DNA of 64,000 bases, from NCBI GenBank assembly GCA_003439945.1, contig QVRM01003971.1:319501-383500 (forward strand), in the 5' to 3' direction. The notes beneath the pieces are model-generated. The model made no database searches and was not told the origin of the DNA. It saw only the letters and a list, made by a program, of their open reading frames with translations. Numbering within the stretch: position 1 is the stretch's first letter; each line of letters starts with the position of its first letter. The position numbers and the translations under genes are program-made. Shown one piece after another: positions 21,822 to 32,097 of the stretch. Source of the stretch: Dermanyssus gallinae (lineage: Eukaryota; Arthropoda; Arachnida; Mesostigmata; Dermanyssidae).

Positions 21822-22472
21822 ATGGCTCAGCCAATGATTCTCTCGATTATGGGTCCGCCTGCCCCACCCCCGCCACCCCCGCCGCCCCCGCCTCAGCCAA
21901 TGATTCTCTCGATTATGGGCCCGCCTGCTCCACCACCGCCACCTCCTCCGCCACCGCCCCAGCCGATGATATTGGCGCTCCAGCAGCCCCAGGCTCCACC
22001 CCCGCCACCGCCCCCGCAGCAGGGGCCCATGATTCTATCCATCATCGGCGGACCGCAGCAGCAACAGCAGCAGCAACCCCAACAGCAGGGGCCCATGATT
22101 CTATCGATCATCGGAGGACCGCGTCCACAGCAGCAGCAGCAACCCCAACAGCAGGCGCCCATGATCCTGTCGATCATCGGAGGACCGCGTCCGCAACAGC
22201 AGCAGCAACCCCAGCAGCAGGCGCCCATGATTCTGTCAATCATGGGGCCGCCCCGCGCTCCGCCGCCCCCGCCACCCCGGCAGCAGGCGCCCATGATTCT
22301 GTCAATCATGGGGGCGCCCCGCGCTCCGCCGCCCCCGCCACCCCGGCCGCAGGCGCCCATGATTCTGTCAATCATGGGGGCGCCGCGCGCCCCGCCGCCG
22401 CCGCCACCCAAGCAGCAGGCGCCCATGATTCTGTCAATCATGAGCGGCCCAGGGCCGGCAAAGAGGCGCTAA
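21822..22472 (+). CDS. PMILSIMG / poly-proline repeat protein A (uncharacterised)
   Basis: A 216-residue, intronless, intact frame. I recognise no named family and assign no function. After MAQ, a unit of about 22 residues recurs ten times: a hydrophobic PMILSIMG (variants PMILSIIG, PMILALQQ) followed by a linker. Linkers are poly-Pro in units 1-3 and 7-9 and poly-Gln in units 4-6. The protein ends SGPGPAKRR. There is no signal peptide, no Cys and no membrane-length segment. Poly-Pro linkers are potential profilin, SH3 or WW ligands, which is inference only. The start is secure: ATGG with A at -3, a TATA box 201 bp upstream and AATAAA 31 bp after the stop. Units differ mainly at third codon positions (Leu as CTC, CTA, CTG or TTG; Ser as TCG, TCC, TCA), which argues for selection on the protein. 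A shorter paralogue lies at 31609-31920 (-). Confidence 0.88.
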   Translation: MAQPMILSIMGPPAPPPPPPPPPPQPMILSIMGPPAPPPPPPPPPPQPMILALQQPQAPPPPPPPQQGPMILSIIGGPQQQQQQQPQQQGPMILSIIGGPRPQQQQQPQQQAPMILSIIGGPRPQQQQQPQQQAPMILSIMGPPRAPPPPPPRQQAPMILSIMGAPRAPPPPPPRPQAPMILSIMGAPRAPPPPPPKQQAPMILSIMSGPGPAKRR

Positions 22473-22502
22473 AGCGTCGCTTGTTAGTGGGGGCGTGTCC
22501 AA

Positions 22503-22508
22503 AATAAA
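22503..22508 (+). terminator. Polyadenylation signal of gene A
   Basis: AATAAA 31 bp after the stop codon, followed by a GT-rich stretch (gtgtctttgctcgtgtattg) that suits a downstream element. The 3' UTR would be very short. Confidence 0.8.
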
Positions 22509-22522
22509 TCGAGGAATTCAGT

Positions 22523-23176
22523 GTCTTTGCTCGTGTATTGTTTTAGTTGTTTTGTAACTGTGCCTGTAGTACACACACTCACCCGCCCGTCGCAGTCTCT
22601 ACACGTTCGTGACGCATGTCATCATACATTAAGGTAAGGGTTTTTTGCTACTGTTGAAGGGTTAACGATCGTGCTCTGTTAAAGTGGCTAGTACACTGAA
22701 GCGGGTCCTCATACTTGGGAAAGTTTCTTTTTGTAATCATGCTAGGTGTGAGAGAAATGGAAGTAGGAGTGAAATGAAGAAGCTTGTGATGGAAGTAGGA
22801 GTGAAATAGAAGCTTGTGTTATACATTGGCTAAATACACCACTCCACCAAAACAGGATGCACGTCAGTCTTTGCTCGTGTATTGTTTTAGTTGTTTTGTA
22901 ACTGTGCCTGTAGTACACCCACTCACCCGCCCGTCGCAGTCTCTACACGTTCGTGACGCATGTCATCATACATTTAAAGGGTTTTTTGCTACTGTTGAAG
23001 GGTTAACGATCGTGCTCTTGTTAAAGTGGCTAGTACACTGAAGCGGGTCCTCATACTTGGGAAAGTTTCTTTTTGTAATCATGCTAGGTGTGAGAGAAAT
23101 GGAAGTAGGAGTGAAATGACGAAGCTTGTGTTATACATTGGTAAATACACCACTCCACCAACACAGGATGCACGTC
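22523..23176. repeat. 344-bp tandem duplication
   Basis: Two nearly identical copies, 22523-22866 and 22867-23176. Both contain 'gtctttgctcgtgtattg', 'cacccgcccgtcgcagtctc' and 'aaacaggatgcacgtca'-type ends. Copy 1 also carries an internal repeat of 'gatggaagtaggagtgaaat'. The array starts right after gene A's polyadenylation signal, so copy 1 contains its downstream element. Confidence 0.92.
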
Positions 23177-23481
23177 AACTTTGAGAAATGGAGGAGGCTT
23201 ACGTACTATATATTGGCTAAATCTTGAAAACAAATGTATTTGTACTAAAATTACAAGTAAAAGAATATGAAATTAGCAATTAGATAGTGGATAATGGAAT
23301 TATGGAGTCCAATTTTGAAATAGAGAGCCACTTGCATAACTAAGGTCTAATAGAAATTAGAGAGCCACTTGCATAACTAAGGTCTTATTTACAAGAGCTA
23401 TCAAAGCTCAAGAACTAAGTCAGTAGAAACTGTTTATTTTGGGGCGCGAGGAGATCGCGTTCTATCGTCGGGTATGAGTAA
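23177..23481. repeat. Short direct repeat in non-coding DNA
   Basis: A 28-bp sequence (tagagagccacttgcataac plus taaggtct) occurs at 23321-23348 and again at 23358-23385. No gene is seen in this stretch. Confidence 0.8.
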
Positions 23482-24056
23482 TGTGGCACCCACCATCAAT
23501 TTCCCCCCACCTCGATAAGGCGGAAGGAAATGGATGCTCTCAGGGAAGCACGGGACGCAGCACGACCCGCCGTGAGAGGCAGACCCATCAAGGAGGTAGT
23601 CGCCTATATGATGACTTCGGCGGAGGCCTGGAGGGAGGCGACGAACTTGTTCGACGCCGTTTTGACACTCGGCCAAGAAAACGGCCAGGCAGGAGAGGTT
23701 TAAGCGGGTCTCTCGGGAGAGTGGTCGAGACGAGGAGCCGAGGGAGGGGGAGGGGGTAAGATGCAGCCAGGCCCTTATAGGTCTCGACGCACCCTCACAG
23801 GACGGATTACAAAATGGCATCCCTCTATCCAACCGCCGGTAGACATGCGGGATGATAGTCAGGTATAGAGCTGCTTTAAGGAGAACGGCAGAGACGCCTC
23901 TCCCACGGCTTCGAAGTAATGCCAAAGTAATACCGAGCCTGGAGGGTGGGGAGGAATCCGGGTTTAGTGGGTTTGAGAGTCTCACGCTAGTCACGCAGGC
24001 TGCTAGTGGCGCATGTGCATCATGCATTCCCGAAACCTCCCAGAACAAAAAAAGTG
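23482..24056 (+). mobile_element. 3' end of a LINE with A tail (repeat X, copy 2)
   Basis: A short frame (ATG at 23530, stop at 23701-23703) ends VVAYMMTSAEAWREATNLFD, then AVLTLGQENGQAGEV. It looks like the C-terminus of a retroelement protein. A 3' untranslated part of about 350 bp follows and ends 'aacctcccagaac' plus seven A residues near 24050. The last 150 bp recur in minus orientation at 5014-5170 and 43389-43556. The A tail fixes the orientation. The 227-codon frame on the opposite strand is a shadow. Confidence 0.65.
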
Positions 24057-24149
24057 GAAGGAAAGAGGATCTGCTGGCCTCTATATTCGGGCTGGTGGCG
24101 CTCCTGCTATATGCCAACGCGTAACCTCAGTTGGCGGCGGGAGTTAGTG

Positions 24150-24180
<31 letters not shown>

Positions 24181-24599
24181 AATATATATTTTCAGATTTT
24201 TTTTCGACAAAAAATATGCATTATCTTTTGTCAAAGAAATTACCGAATACGGTGGCCGTGTTTTTTACTGCGTAGACTCCTGGGCAGTAATAGCAACGAA
24301 TGTCATCGTGTATGTGTTATCTTCTTATTTAAGATCCTATTAGTGTTAAAGAGTCTGTTAGCTCAGCAATTCTAATTATGGCCATCCCATCATTAATCAG
24401 AAGTGCTACTTTTCATAAAATATTAGGTCCTCTAAGCCTATGATCTTTAGGTTTTATCTTTTACTTTCAATTGAAGTTATAACTGTTATTTTAGTCAATT
24501 CAAGATGTATGATCCTGGCCATTATGTATATATACTGCAGCTTCGTAGGCAGCTCACCGGTGACATAGAAGGGGATATCTTGTATCACACCGCGGCAAA
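24057..24599. other. Non-coding with TA microsatellite
   Basis: TA repeat at 24158-24189. Nothing else is recognised. Confidence 0.5.
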
Positions 24600-25600
24600 A
24601 GACTCGGCTACAAAATCGCCGCCTTTATCAGAACAAAACATGAGTCTGCAAGTACAGCCCAAAATGAACTGCTATTGCTCGACTGGCTGGCAAACTCGGG
24701 ACTCTCAGTAATTAACGATAGGAACTCTCCTACATTCGTCAGAGGCCGCCGACAAGTCATTCATTGATCTCACACTTATCGATGACTCTTCTCGTTGCTT
24801 GAGATGGAGGGTCGTCACAAGCGCCAAAACGCTCAGTGACCACCAGTACATAGCCTTTGATCACGACGGCGCACTTACTCAACCACTTCCACCTCGAAAA
24901 ACCTGGCAGATGAGACATCTAGACACCAACAACAAGCTAAAACTATATATAGCTATACAACTCACCATGCAACAAGACTTCCCCTCACTCTTAAAAAACG
25001 ACCCCTAACAGGTTAACACAAAAAAAATCTACGAAAATATTAATTAAAGGCTGCCAGGCCCCAGGAGTCCTGCCGCGCCGACACAAATGTAGACGCCCCC
25101 CGAAACATTTTTCGCCAAAAGATCAGGACAGCGAAACGGAAATGCTGGAGAGCTCTAATCGATCTTGCACAGCATGATCCCTGGAGGCGCCCTAATCGGA
25201 TAGGCCGGGTCTAGGCCGAAACTCTTGCTATCGCATCCTCATCGCCCTACAGTAACTTACACTGATGCAGACCCAGCCAGACATTCCCCCCTGTCACGAA
25301 GAGAAGTCCTTTAGGCAGCCGCAACGCCTCGCCCCCGGCAAGACACCGGGTCCCGACGGGGTTCCTCCTGAGAGTGATCCGGCTTATGGCAAGAGAGCAT
25401 ACGAGAATTGTTGGCAGGCACCGCGACCCATCTTCTCCGGGAGAGGTTCTTCCCATCTGCTTAGAGGATGCTTTTCATTCGCCAAGTTGCATCCGAGAAT
25501 TGTTTGCAAGCACCGCGACCGCATCTTCTCCGGGAGAGGTCCTTTCCACCTGCTTGGAGGCACCTTCTTTTTTCATTTCTGATTCTCCAACACCCCAGAT
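24600..25600 (+). pseudogene. R1-like LINE: endonuclease and start of reverse transcriptase
   Basis: The endonuclease part reads NELLLLDWLANSGLSVINDR, NSPTFVRGRRQ, then (after a shift) SFIDLTLIDDSSRCLRW and TLSDHQYIAFDH. The 'TFVRG..S.IDLTL...W.V...TLSDHQYI' pattern is characteristic of R1/I-group APE-type endonucleases. After about 350 bp of eroded sequence the polymerase begins with RLAPGKTPGPDGVPPE and VIRLMAREHTRIV. A local duplication (25398-25560) then disrupts it. Many stops and shifts are present, and it is not functional. Confidence 0.85.
25398..25560. repeat. 70-bp duplication inside the LINE
   Basis: 25398-25467 and 25490-25560 are nearly identical (both 'cat.cgagaattgtt.gca.g', then 'caccgcgacc' and 'cttctccgggagaggt'), offset by 92 bp. 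The duplication arose after or during decay of the LINE. Confidence 0.9.
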
Positions 25601-26034
25601 ATCCTACCATTGGTAACTTCATGCTAGGGGAAGTCCCACGCTACCTACGGGCTTCCTCATCTCTCCAAACGGGTCTGACTCCACGGGAAGTGCGATTTAG
25701 GGAGCAGGAATGAGATACATTGCGCGAAAACTGATTATGTGCATGAACTAGATCGTGGGGGTTTGAAAAGTGTGTATGCTGAGATTTCAGGAACTGTAGG
25801 AGAAGGACGCCAGACGGAGTAAAGATCAAATTCATTCATTTTATTTATTTCACAGCATAGTTAAATTTTTCAAGATATATATATACATATCGAAAAACTT
25901 TTTATGCGACGCTGACGATGGGACGACGCCAACTTCCCGCCTCTCAACGTGGGACGTACCACACAGTTCGCTGTGTAGTATTTAGCCCAAGCCTGCAAGC
26001 AAAACCGGCGTCGGCAGTGGTCACATAGCTGGGG

Positions 26035-27184
26035 CTAAATCTGAAGTGGAGCACACAAGGTGGTAGTAGCCGTGCACAACATATTTCGTGTATACGTGAC
26101 GGCTAGAGCATGCTTTTCCCTCCCAAGGTTACCGAGAACTATGGATGTCACGTTCTCCAATTTTGGCTGAGGCTTCTGCAATGTCCTCCTGTCAGTCCTG
26201 CGGAATAGTGCTGGAATGGTTTTGGTGACTGTTTTCACTGTCGGACAACAGCTGGCGAGCAAGTATACCTGTATGTCGCGGCTTCTTGCCGTCCGAGGAA
26301 GACAGGGAACCCCTTTCACATGTGTGGTGAAACATCTCTCCCGCTGAGCTAATGTTGCCGCCAAGAGATGCGTCCACGTTGTACCGAGGTTGTAGTTCAG
26401 CATTCACACAACCTTCAGCTAAAAATGTTGCACCGCAATACGCAGTGACAGTCGCCGAACGTCCTTCACTTCAAAGACATGAAAGAGATTGCAGTCCGGC
26501 ATCTGTCAGCATGCTGTCAATATGCTGTGTGAATATCGTATCCATGTAATTGACCCAAGTATGAGATGGAATCGTTTGCAAACTTCAACTTTTGACTTCT
26601 ACAGACAATGTTGTTGTCTGTGGAGGTCAAACGTTGGAGTTTGTCTTTGGCTGCCCGTCGAACCCTATGGCGAAACTTTATTGTTTTGCGTAAATCGATA
26701 TAGAGGCTTTTATTGGGAAGATAGGCCTCCATCATGCCAGCGATTCTACAGATAGCTTCAAGGTCGCGAAGGGGTATCACGATGTTGTCCGCGTACATAA
26801 CAGCATTTCTGAATTCAGTTCGAACATACAGAGGTAAGTTAGCGATTAGAGCGAATGACAAACAGCTGAGTGCGTCTTCTTGCGGAGTCCTTACATTTTG
26901 TCTCAGCTTTGGGGTGTCACCACATGTCCTCTTACAGGCAGTCCTCAGCAAAGAAGCTGAAGAGCACTCACAGAAGAGGACCACCTACTCCAGCGTGCCG
27001 AAGTGAGAGCACTAATGAGTGGCGGGGGGCTTTGTCGGAGGCCTTGACGCAATCGATGACGACTGCCTACAGAGGAACCCCAAGTCTTTCCAACGCCAAC
27101 CCAAGTTCCGACTGGAGTGTATACCTCGGCCCGTCCTGATCCGAATTCAGATAAAGCAAGCCACAAAAGCCAGTCAACATACAT
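26035..27184 (-). pseudogene. LINE reverse transcriptase relic (minus strand)
   Basis: On the minus strand, in order: a motif A-like segment (CVKASDKAPRHSLVLSL, about 27060-27000), a motif B-like segment (PQEDALSCLSFALIANLPLY, normally QGDxLS..LF), and motif C as MYADNIVIP (about 26798-26773). In motif C the second catalytic Asp of YADD is Asn. Thumb-region sequence follows (ISYLGQLHGYDI; frame 26035-26407). Stops and shifts separate the pieces. The family is distinct from the 43-kb LINE. Confidence 0.82.
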
Positions 27185-28273
27185 TCAAACAGCTTTTAAT
27201 ATCAGTACAAAAAAATTAAGTATAGTTTCAGCCGCTAAAAGCATCGTAGTTGACACCCGTAGTAGTGAAAATGCTATGTTTGACTATATTTATGAATAAG
27301 CTATCTAGCAAAAACTGATAGAATCGTTATCATTTTCTCGATGCTAAGAACTTAAAATAGCGTTGATCGTGAAACGTGGGGTGGATGATATATTGCACTG
27401 CTGTGAACTGCTGTGAAGGACTGCGCTTTCAGTTCATCGTAAAAAATAGTTGTATAAAAAATAACGTGATGTGTTTTAAATGAGAAAAGTTATGCGGAGA
27501 CTCTGATAATACACCAAGTTGGCAAGTTTGGCGATAATCTCCTTCTCAGCTTTCCTCGTCATGGTTGAATTCTTTGAGACTCCTAGATATGCTTGCAGCT
27601 GGCGTTTGTAACACAATATGCGCGTCCGTTAGCAAACATTAAAAACATTTTATATTGCAAAGGTTGTTTTTTAGTTTTGATCCTATTCTTATTGACTGTG
27701 TCTGGCTTTTATGTATTTTAGGTTAATGTAACATCACACGAAAGTCAAGTAGGATAATGTAAGATGAGCATGTTGCAAAGAATTTTTTTCAATGGACTTT
27801 ATGCACTAAATGAAACAACACGTTTCAGGTCATACGTTATTTTTTGCCTAGCTCGTTATTCAACATGAAGGATAACTATTGCATCCGATAGAGTGCAACA
27901 GACGTCATTCTTACTGAGCTGCTTGAGTAAGGAATTTAATTGAACGGAAATAAGACGTTATCAATCTATATATACACGCAGATGCTGTAACTACAAATAT
28001 AGATCATATCACATTGTGACGCGACTTGTGATAATTGAAATTTCATCTCGATTTAGTCAGGCCGATGTTAAATGAATCATCGCCCAGACGGTGGCTAAGA
28101 CCTTTCAGGAAGCTTTCTGGAGCATTCTGGGAGAACTGATGGGTACTCCGTTAGCCACCTTACCTATGTTGCAACCCACGACCAATGACGCGGATAGGAT
28201 CAGACTTACACGGGAGGACAGTAGCGCAGATAGCGAAACGACAGCGTAGAAGACACAGAATGCAGATAGTCAG
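27185..28273. other. AT-rich intergenic DNA
   Basis: No gene or family is recognised. Open frames are short. Confidence 0.5.
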
Positions 28274-30840
28274 ATGTGGAACTGTGAGGTGAGGGGGGTG
28301 TTAGATCTACTCGGGAACGATGCATACAAAAACGTTTTTAATCCGACAGAGTCCTGGGCGCCAGAGCAGTTTGATATACGGGGATTCTATGAGTACCATG
28401 CATTACAGGCGTCATATAGAGAGAGTCCGGATACGACCAAGCGGGATTGTATCACTTTTCGTTAGATCGGCGGTGGGAGTAATAAGCGTGCAAATAGTAC
28501 CAGTAAACTTATTCGCAGTAACGTCATCTAAACTAAAAAGAGTGGCCACCTATGTGCAACCAGCAGAGAAGCAATCAACGCAAACTACAGCATAATGAGC
28601 GCCTCCTGTTGGGGATAGAAGCGTTACCAAGGAAGCTCTAATAATCATAGGAGGGTACCTTAATGCGACATTAGACAGGATTGGCTCTGAAAGAGCGGTG
28701 GCCTTGCTAAACTTAATGGATGAGATCGGCTGCTGGATAGTCAACAAGACCAATGGGTCGTCAGTTACTGGCCTATTTGCAACAGATAGACAAACATACA
28801 TACAATTTACAGGCGACGACAATCCTTTAGGGTAAGGTATAGGCCTCAGAAAACATACACCCATGGGCATTGGGTGAAAATTAGGTGAAGGCTATAACAG
28901 GAGGCTTAACGGCAATGCCCTATTACAGGGACTTAGCAGTCCTTCCAATGTTAGGGGCAACTGACATAGACAGCTGCGAACGCAGCCTGGCAGACTTATT
29001 AAGTTCCGCCATGCTGCAACTGCAGAAGTAAAGCGGAAGACCTTGGCTTAACGAGCGGTGTAGGGCGGCCAAACAGGCAGGTAGGTTGACGCGGGAATAC
29101 GTAAAGACCATTCCACTCATGCGGCCGTTGCCTTTGTTGGTTTAGCGGTTGGTTAAGAAATCGTATAAGCAAGAGAAGCAAAAATTCTGGGGAAATGAAA
29201 GAGTGGGCAGCAATAAGGGAGACAGAAGAACGCCTACACACATGAATAAGGCAGAAGGGGAGACAGTGTTCAGTAGAGACGGGCAGCCTGGTTGAACATT
29301 TCGGGAGAATATTGGCCGGATTGGATAAAACCTCGAAAGCGTCGTTAGAAGATGAAGGCCCCTAGAATCAAACGATGGGGAAACGAGAGTCTGAATGATG
29401 AGGGCGATTTCTCTCGGGGAAGTGATGGAAGCAATGTACAGAGCACCATGGGGGAAAGCGCGCAGAACGTATAAGGAATGAATACATGAAAGATAGCCTG
29501 GTTATCGCACCATATTGACAAGCCCTAATCTATAAATGCTTAAATACTGAATAAATGCTTAAATACGGAAGAAATTCTACATGCCTAGAGGGAAACGACC
29601 TCAATAGTCGTTCCCAAAGGAAAGAAAGTAAAAAATGAACCAGAGGCATAGAGGGGAATATCAATAAAAAACTGCCCGTACAAGATATTTTTAGAAATAT
29701 TAGCAAGATTTGGGAAAGGAAGATAAACTCATTCAGCAATTGAGAAGCTGTTCGGAGCAATCTGCAATACGCTGTTCAGACCGAAGAGTTGCCTATATGC
29801 TGTGCTTATGGACTTAATAACCCAAAGCAAAGGTGTCACGTCGAGCGATGGACTGAGTCCACTGTTGTTTTCCGTACTTCTGGGTGGTTTGCCAGAGCGG
29901 ATAACAACGGGCTGGGCCCGAGAGTGAGCAAAATCTTACTGCACGCAGATGACGTGGTCATGGTTGCAGCCTTTTTATATTGAAGCAAGCCATGAATCGC
30001 CTAGTTACATTCTGGAAATTTCAAAGAAACGGCCACCTGACCTGGGGGTGACGTATTTTAAATCAGGAGATTGAAATAAAAATCAAAATTTAAATGAATT
30101 CGCATACCTAGGGGTCACCTTATCAACAGGAGTTAGCAGCTTTCGACCACACATTCAGGAGAGGCTCAGGAAATTTACCATCGCAACATCTGCGACAATT
30201 ACATGCCCACATATGTTTTCGGTTCATTCAGTAGTCACTCTTTAGAGATACGGATGGCACCCATCGCCACATACGGTAATTCACTAATATGGGATAAGAT
30301 AGGAGTGGTCAAATTGCGTTTAACTGACGAGGTGAAGTTTCCTTCTAAAGAAGGTTTTTGCGTTATTAACTACGCGCAGGAATAGGGTGGTCTACGTGCT
30401 GGAAGGTGGCTCACTTCTAACGGATGATCTGCAAAAACGATGGAATCTGAAGAAAACGTGCGCCTTTGACGTTTATATGCGGGACTGGCAAACCAGAATT
30501 AGTGAGGTGGACATAGGGAAATATAGGACAGCTATGAGGAGCGCTGGGTGGGGGGAACTACGCAGCCCATTGATTTCATCGCGTTTTAAGCAGCGTGGAG
30601 TGCTTTCACAAACCACAGGACGGACGTCAGTGCAGAAAATGCTGGAGTAAATAAATAACTACCACGTCGAGGTATGCCCAGCAGTTTGGTCCATAGCAGA
30701 ACTGGCGAGACGCTAGATTGATGGTTGGCTCGAAACTCTTTGATGTAACAAAAACACACTTAATCAGCGCGAGGGTGTAATCAAATAGACGATCTAAATG
30801 TTGATTTGAATCGACCCGGGGGTGTTAATAAATATAAAAG
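28274..30840 (+). pseudogene. LINE with endonuclease and reverse transcriptase, degenerate
   Basis: A nearly full-span relic. The endonuclease shows IIGGYLNATLDRIGSERAVA (about 28639-28700; GDxNA is the usual motif, here GYLNA) and LLNLMDEIGCWIVN. The polymerase shows KILLHADDVVMVAAFLY with motif C as HADD (29942-29953). Weak matches on either side include FRPHIQE-like and C-terminal sequence near 30400-30640. Many stops are present. The 3' boundary appears to run directly into a minisatellite at 30870. Confidence 0.8.
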
Positions 30841-30869
30841 TCGACGTTGGTAATACGGTACATGCTACT

Positions 30870-31121
30870 AATCAATGGGGATTGTGATATGATTAATGTT
30901 TGTGTACATAGATCATGAATCAATGGGGATTGTGATATGATTAATGTGAATGGGGATTGGATTGTGATATGATTAATGTTTGTGTACATAGATCATGAAT
31001 CAATGGGGATTGTGATATGATTAATGTGAATGGGGATTGTAATTTGATTAATGTTTGTGTACATAGCTCATGAATCAATGGGGATTGTGATATGATTAAT
31101 GTCTGTACATAGATCACGAAT
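30870..31121. repeat. Compound minisatellite
   Basis: About five imperfect units built from 'aatcaatggggattgtgata', 'tgattaatg' and 'tttgtgtacatagatcatg', with a shorter sub-unit (tgaatggggattg) inserted in some. It lies at the 3' end of the LINE relic and may be its tail repeat. Confidence 0.88.
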
Positions 31122-31522
31122 CCCCCTTGTCAGCTATGTCATTTACAACCACAAACACGCAGACACACACATGCAAAATGAATGGCATTTGTCAACATCA
31201 ATCCAGAGTGAAGTGTCTTACCTAGTGAAGTTTTTCTTTTTTCTTCCTTTTTTTCTGCGCTTGTCGAGAACTTGTCGACTCTCGAATCGAGACGATCTAA
31301 ATGTCGAACCAAATCGATACTCTACACTACACAACTTTAACAACTACCCTGAGAGAGACCACTACTACAGCACTGCTCGCTCGGCGAAAAACAACTAAGG
31401 GTCGGTAACTAGCGGTCGGCGATAGCATTGATGGTGAGTGTGATGATGGTCATAATGGTGTTGGGCGATGGTGCGAAGTGAACATGCGAAGAGAGAAAAT
31501 TCGTTTTTTTTTTCTGTCCCTG
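31122..31522. other. Non-coding between minisatellite and gene B
   Basis: No gene is seen. This is the region downstream of the minus-strand gene B. Confidence 0.5.
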
Positions 31523-31528
31523 TTTATT
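31523..31528 (-). terminator. Polyadenylation signal of gene B
   Basis: TTTATT on the plus strand is AATAAA on the minus strand, about 80 bp after the stop codon of the gene at 31609-31920. Confidence 0.7.
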
Positions 31529-31608
31529 CGGCACACCACTCTGCTACTGCTGCTGCTGCTGCTGCTTCTGTTGCTTACTTCGTACACGACATCAGAGGCA
31601 TGAACATG

Positions 31609-31920
31609 TTAGCGCCTTTGCTGGCCGCCCATGATCGACAAGATCATCGGCTGCTGGGGCGGCGGTGGCGGGGGTGGCGGGGGCGCCTGCGGCTGCATGA
31701 TCGACAAGATCATCGGCTGCTGGGGCGGCGGTGGCGGAGGTGGCGGAGCCTGGGGTTGCTGCACAGCGACGACCATCGGCCTAGGCGGGGGTGGTGGCGG
31801 GGGTGGCGGGGGCGCCTGTGGCTGCATGATCGACAAGACCATCGGCTGCTGGGGCGGCGGCGGCGGAGGTGGCGGAGCCTGCTGCTGCCCCATCACCGAG
31901 ATGATGCATGGTTGCGCCAT
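31609..31920 (-). CDS. PMILSIMG / poly-proline repeat protein B (uncharacterised)
   Basis: A 103-residue, intronless, intact frame, paralogous to the gene at 21822-22472. It starts MAQPCIISVMG. The ATG at 31920 is preferred to an upstream GTG at 31935 because it aligns with MAQPMILSIMG of the paralogue. Five units follow, each a hydrophobic motif (PMILSIM, PMVLSIM) plus poly-Pro, ending GGQQRR. Unit 3 (PMVVAVQQPQAPPPP) matches unit 3 of protein A (PMILALQQPQAPPPP) better than it matches its own neighbours. The copies therefore diverged after the array existed, and A's later poly-Gln units were gained by A or lost by B. It has its own TATA box (32098-32105) and AATAAA (31523). No signal peptide. 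Function unknown. Confidence 0.86.
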   Translation of the reverse strand: MAQPCIISVMGQQQAPPPPPPPPQQPMVLSIMQPQAPPPPPPPPPPRPMVVAVQQPQAPPPPPPPPQQPMILSIMQPQAPPPPPPPPPQQPMILSIMGGQQRR

Positions 31921-32097
31921 TCTACAAGCGTTCACTTGACGTGTTGTTCACGAGGGCGCGCGCCTGCTCGTCTCGTAGCCGACAGCCGACAGCCGACAAC
32001 AGCCGAGATCGTACGCGAGTCAAGTTCGTCACAAGCGCGAGTCCGCCACGGCACGCTAGTCTCGCTTGCTTTGTTGTCGCAGTCGAACGACGGCATG

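Noticed and set aside
21893..22441. 182-codon minus-strand frame (PMIDRIMG with poly-Gly) opposite gene A
   Set aside because: It exists because the PMILSIMG codons are near-palindromic and the linkers are GC-rich. The sense strand has the Kozak context, TATA box and AATAAA, and its codons vary silently.
23434..24117. 227-codon minus-strand frame
   Set aside because: It overlaps a LINE 3' end whose A tail and coding end run on the plus strand. The frame shows no domain and is GC-driven.
30870..31121. CRISPR-like array
   Set aside because: Units are imperfect and contiguous without unique spacers, in a eukaryotic context. It is a minisatellite.
31631..31939. 102-codon plus-strand Gly-rich frame opposite gene B
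   Set aside because: Same cause. The promoter, polyadenylation signal and homology with gene A all lie on the minus strand.
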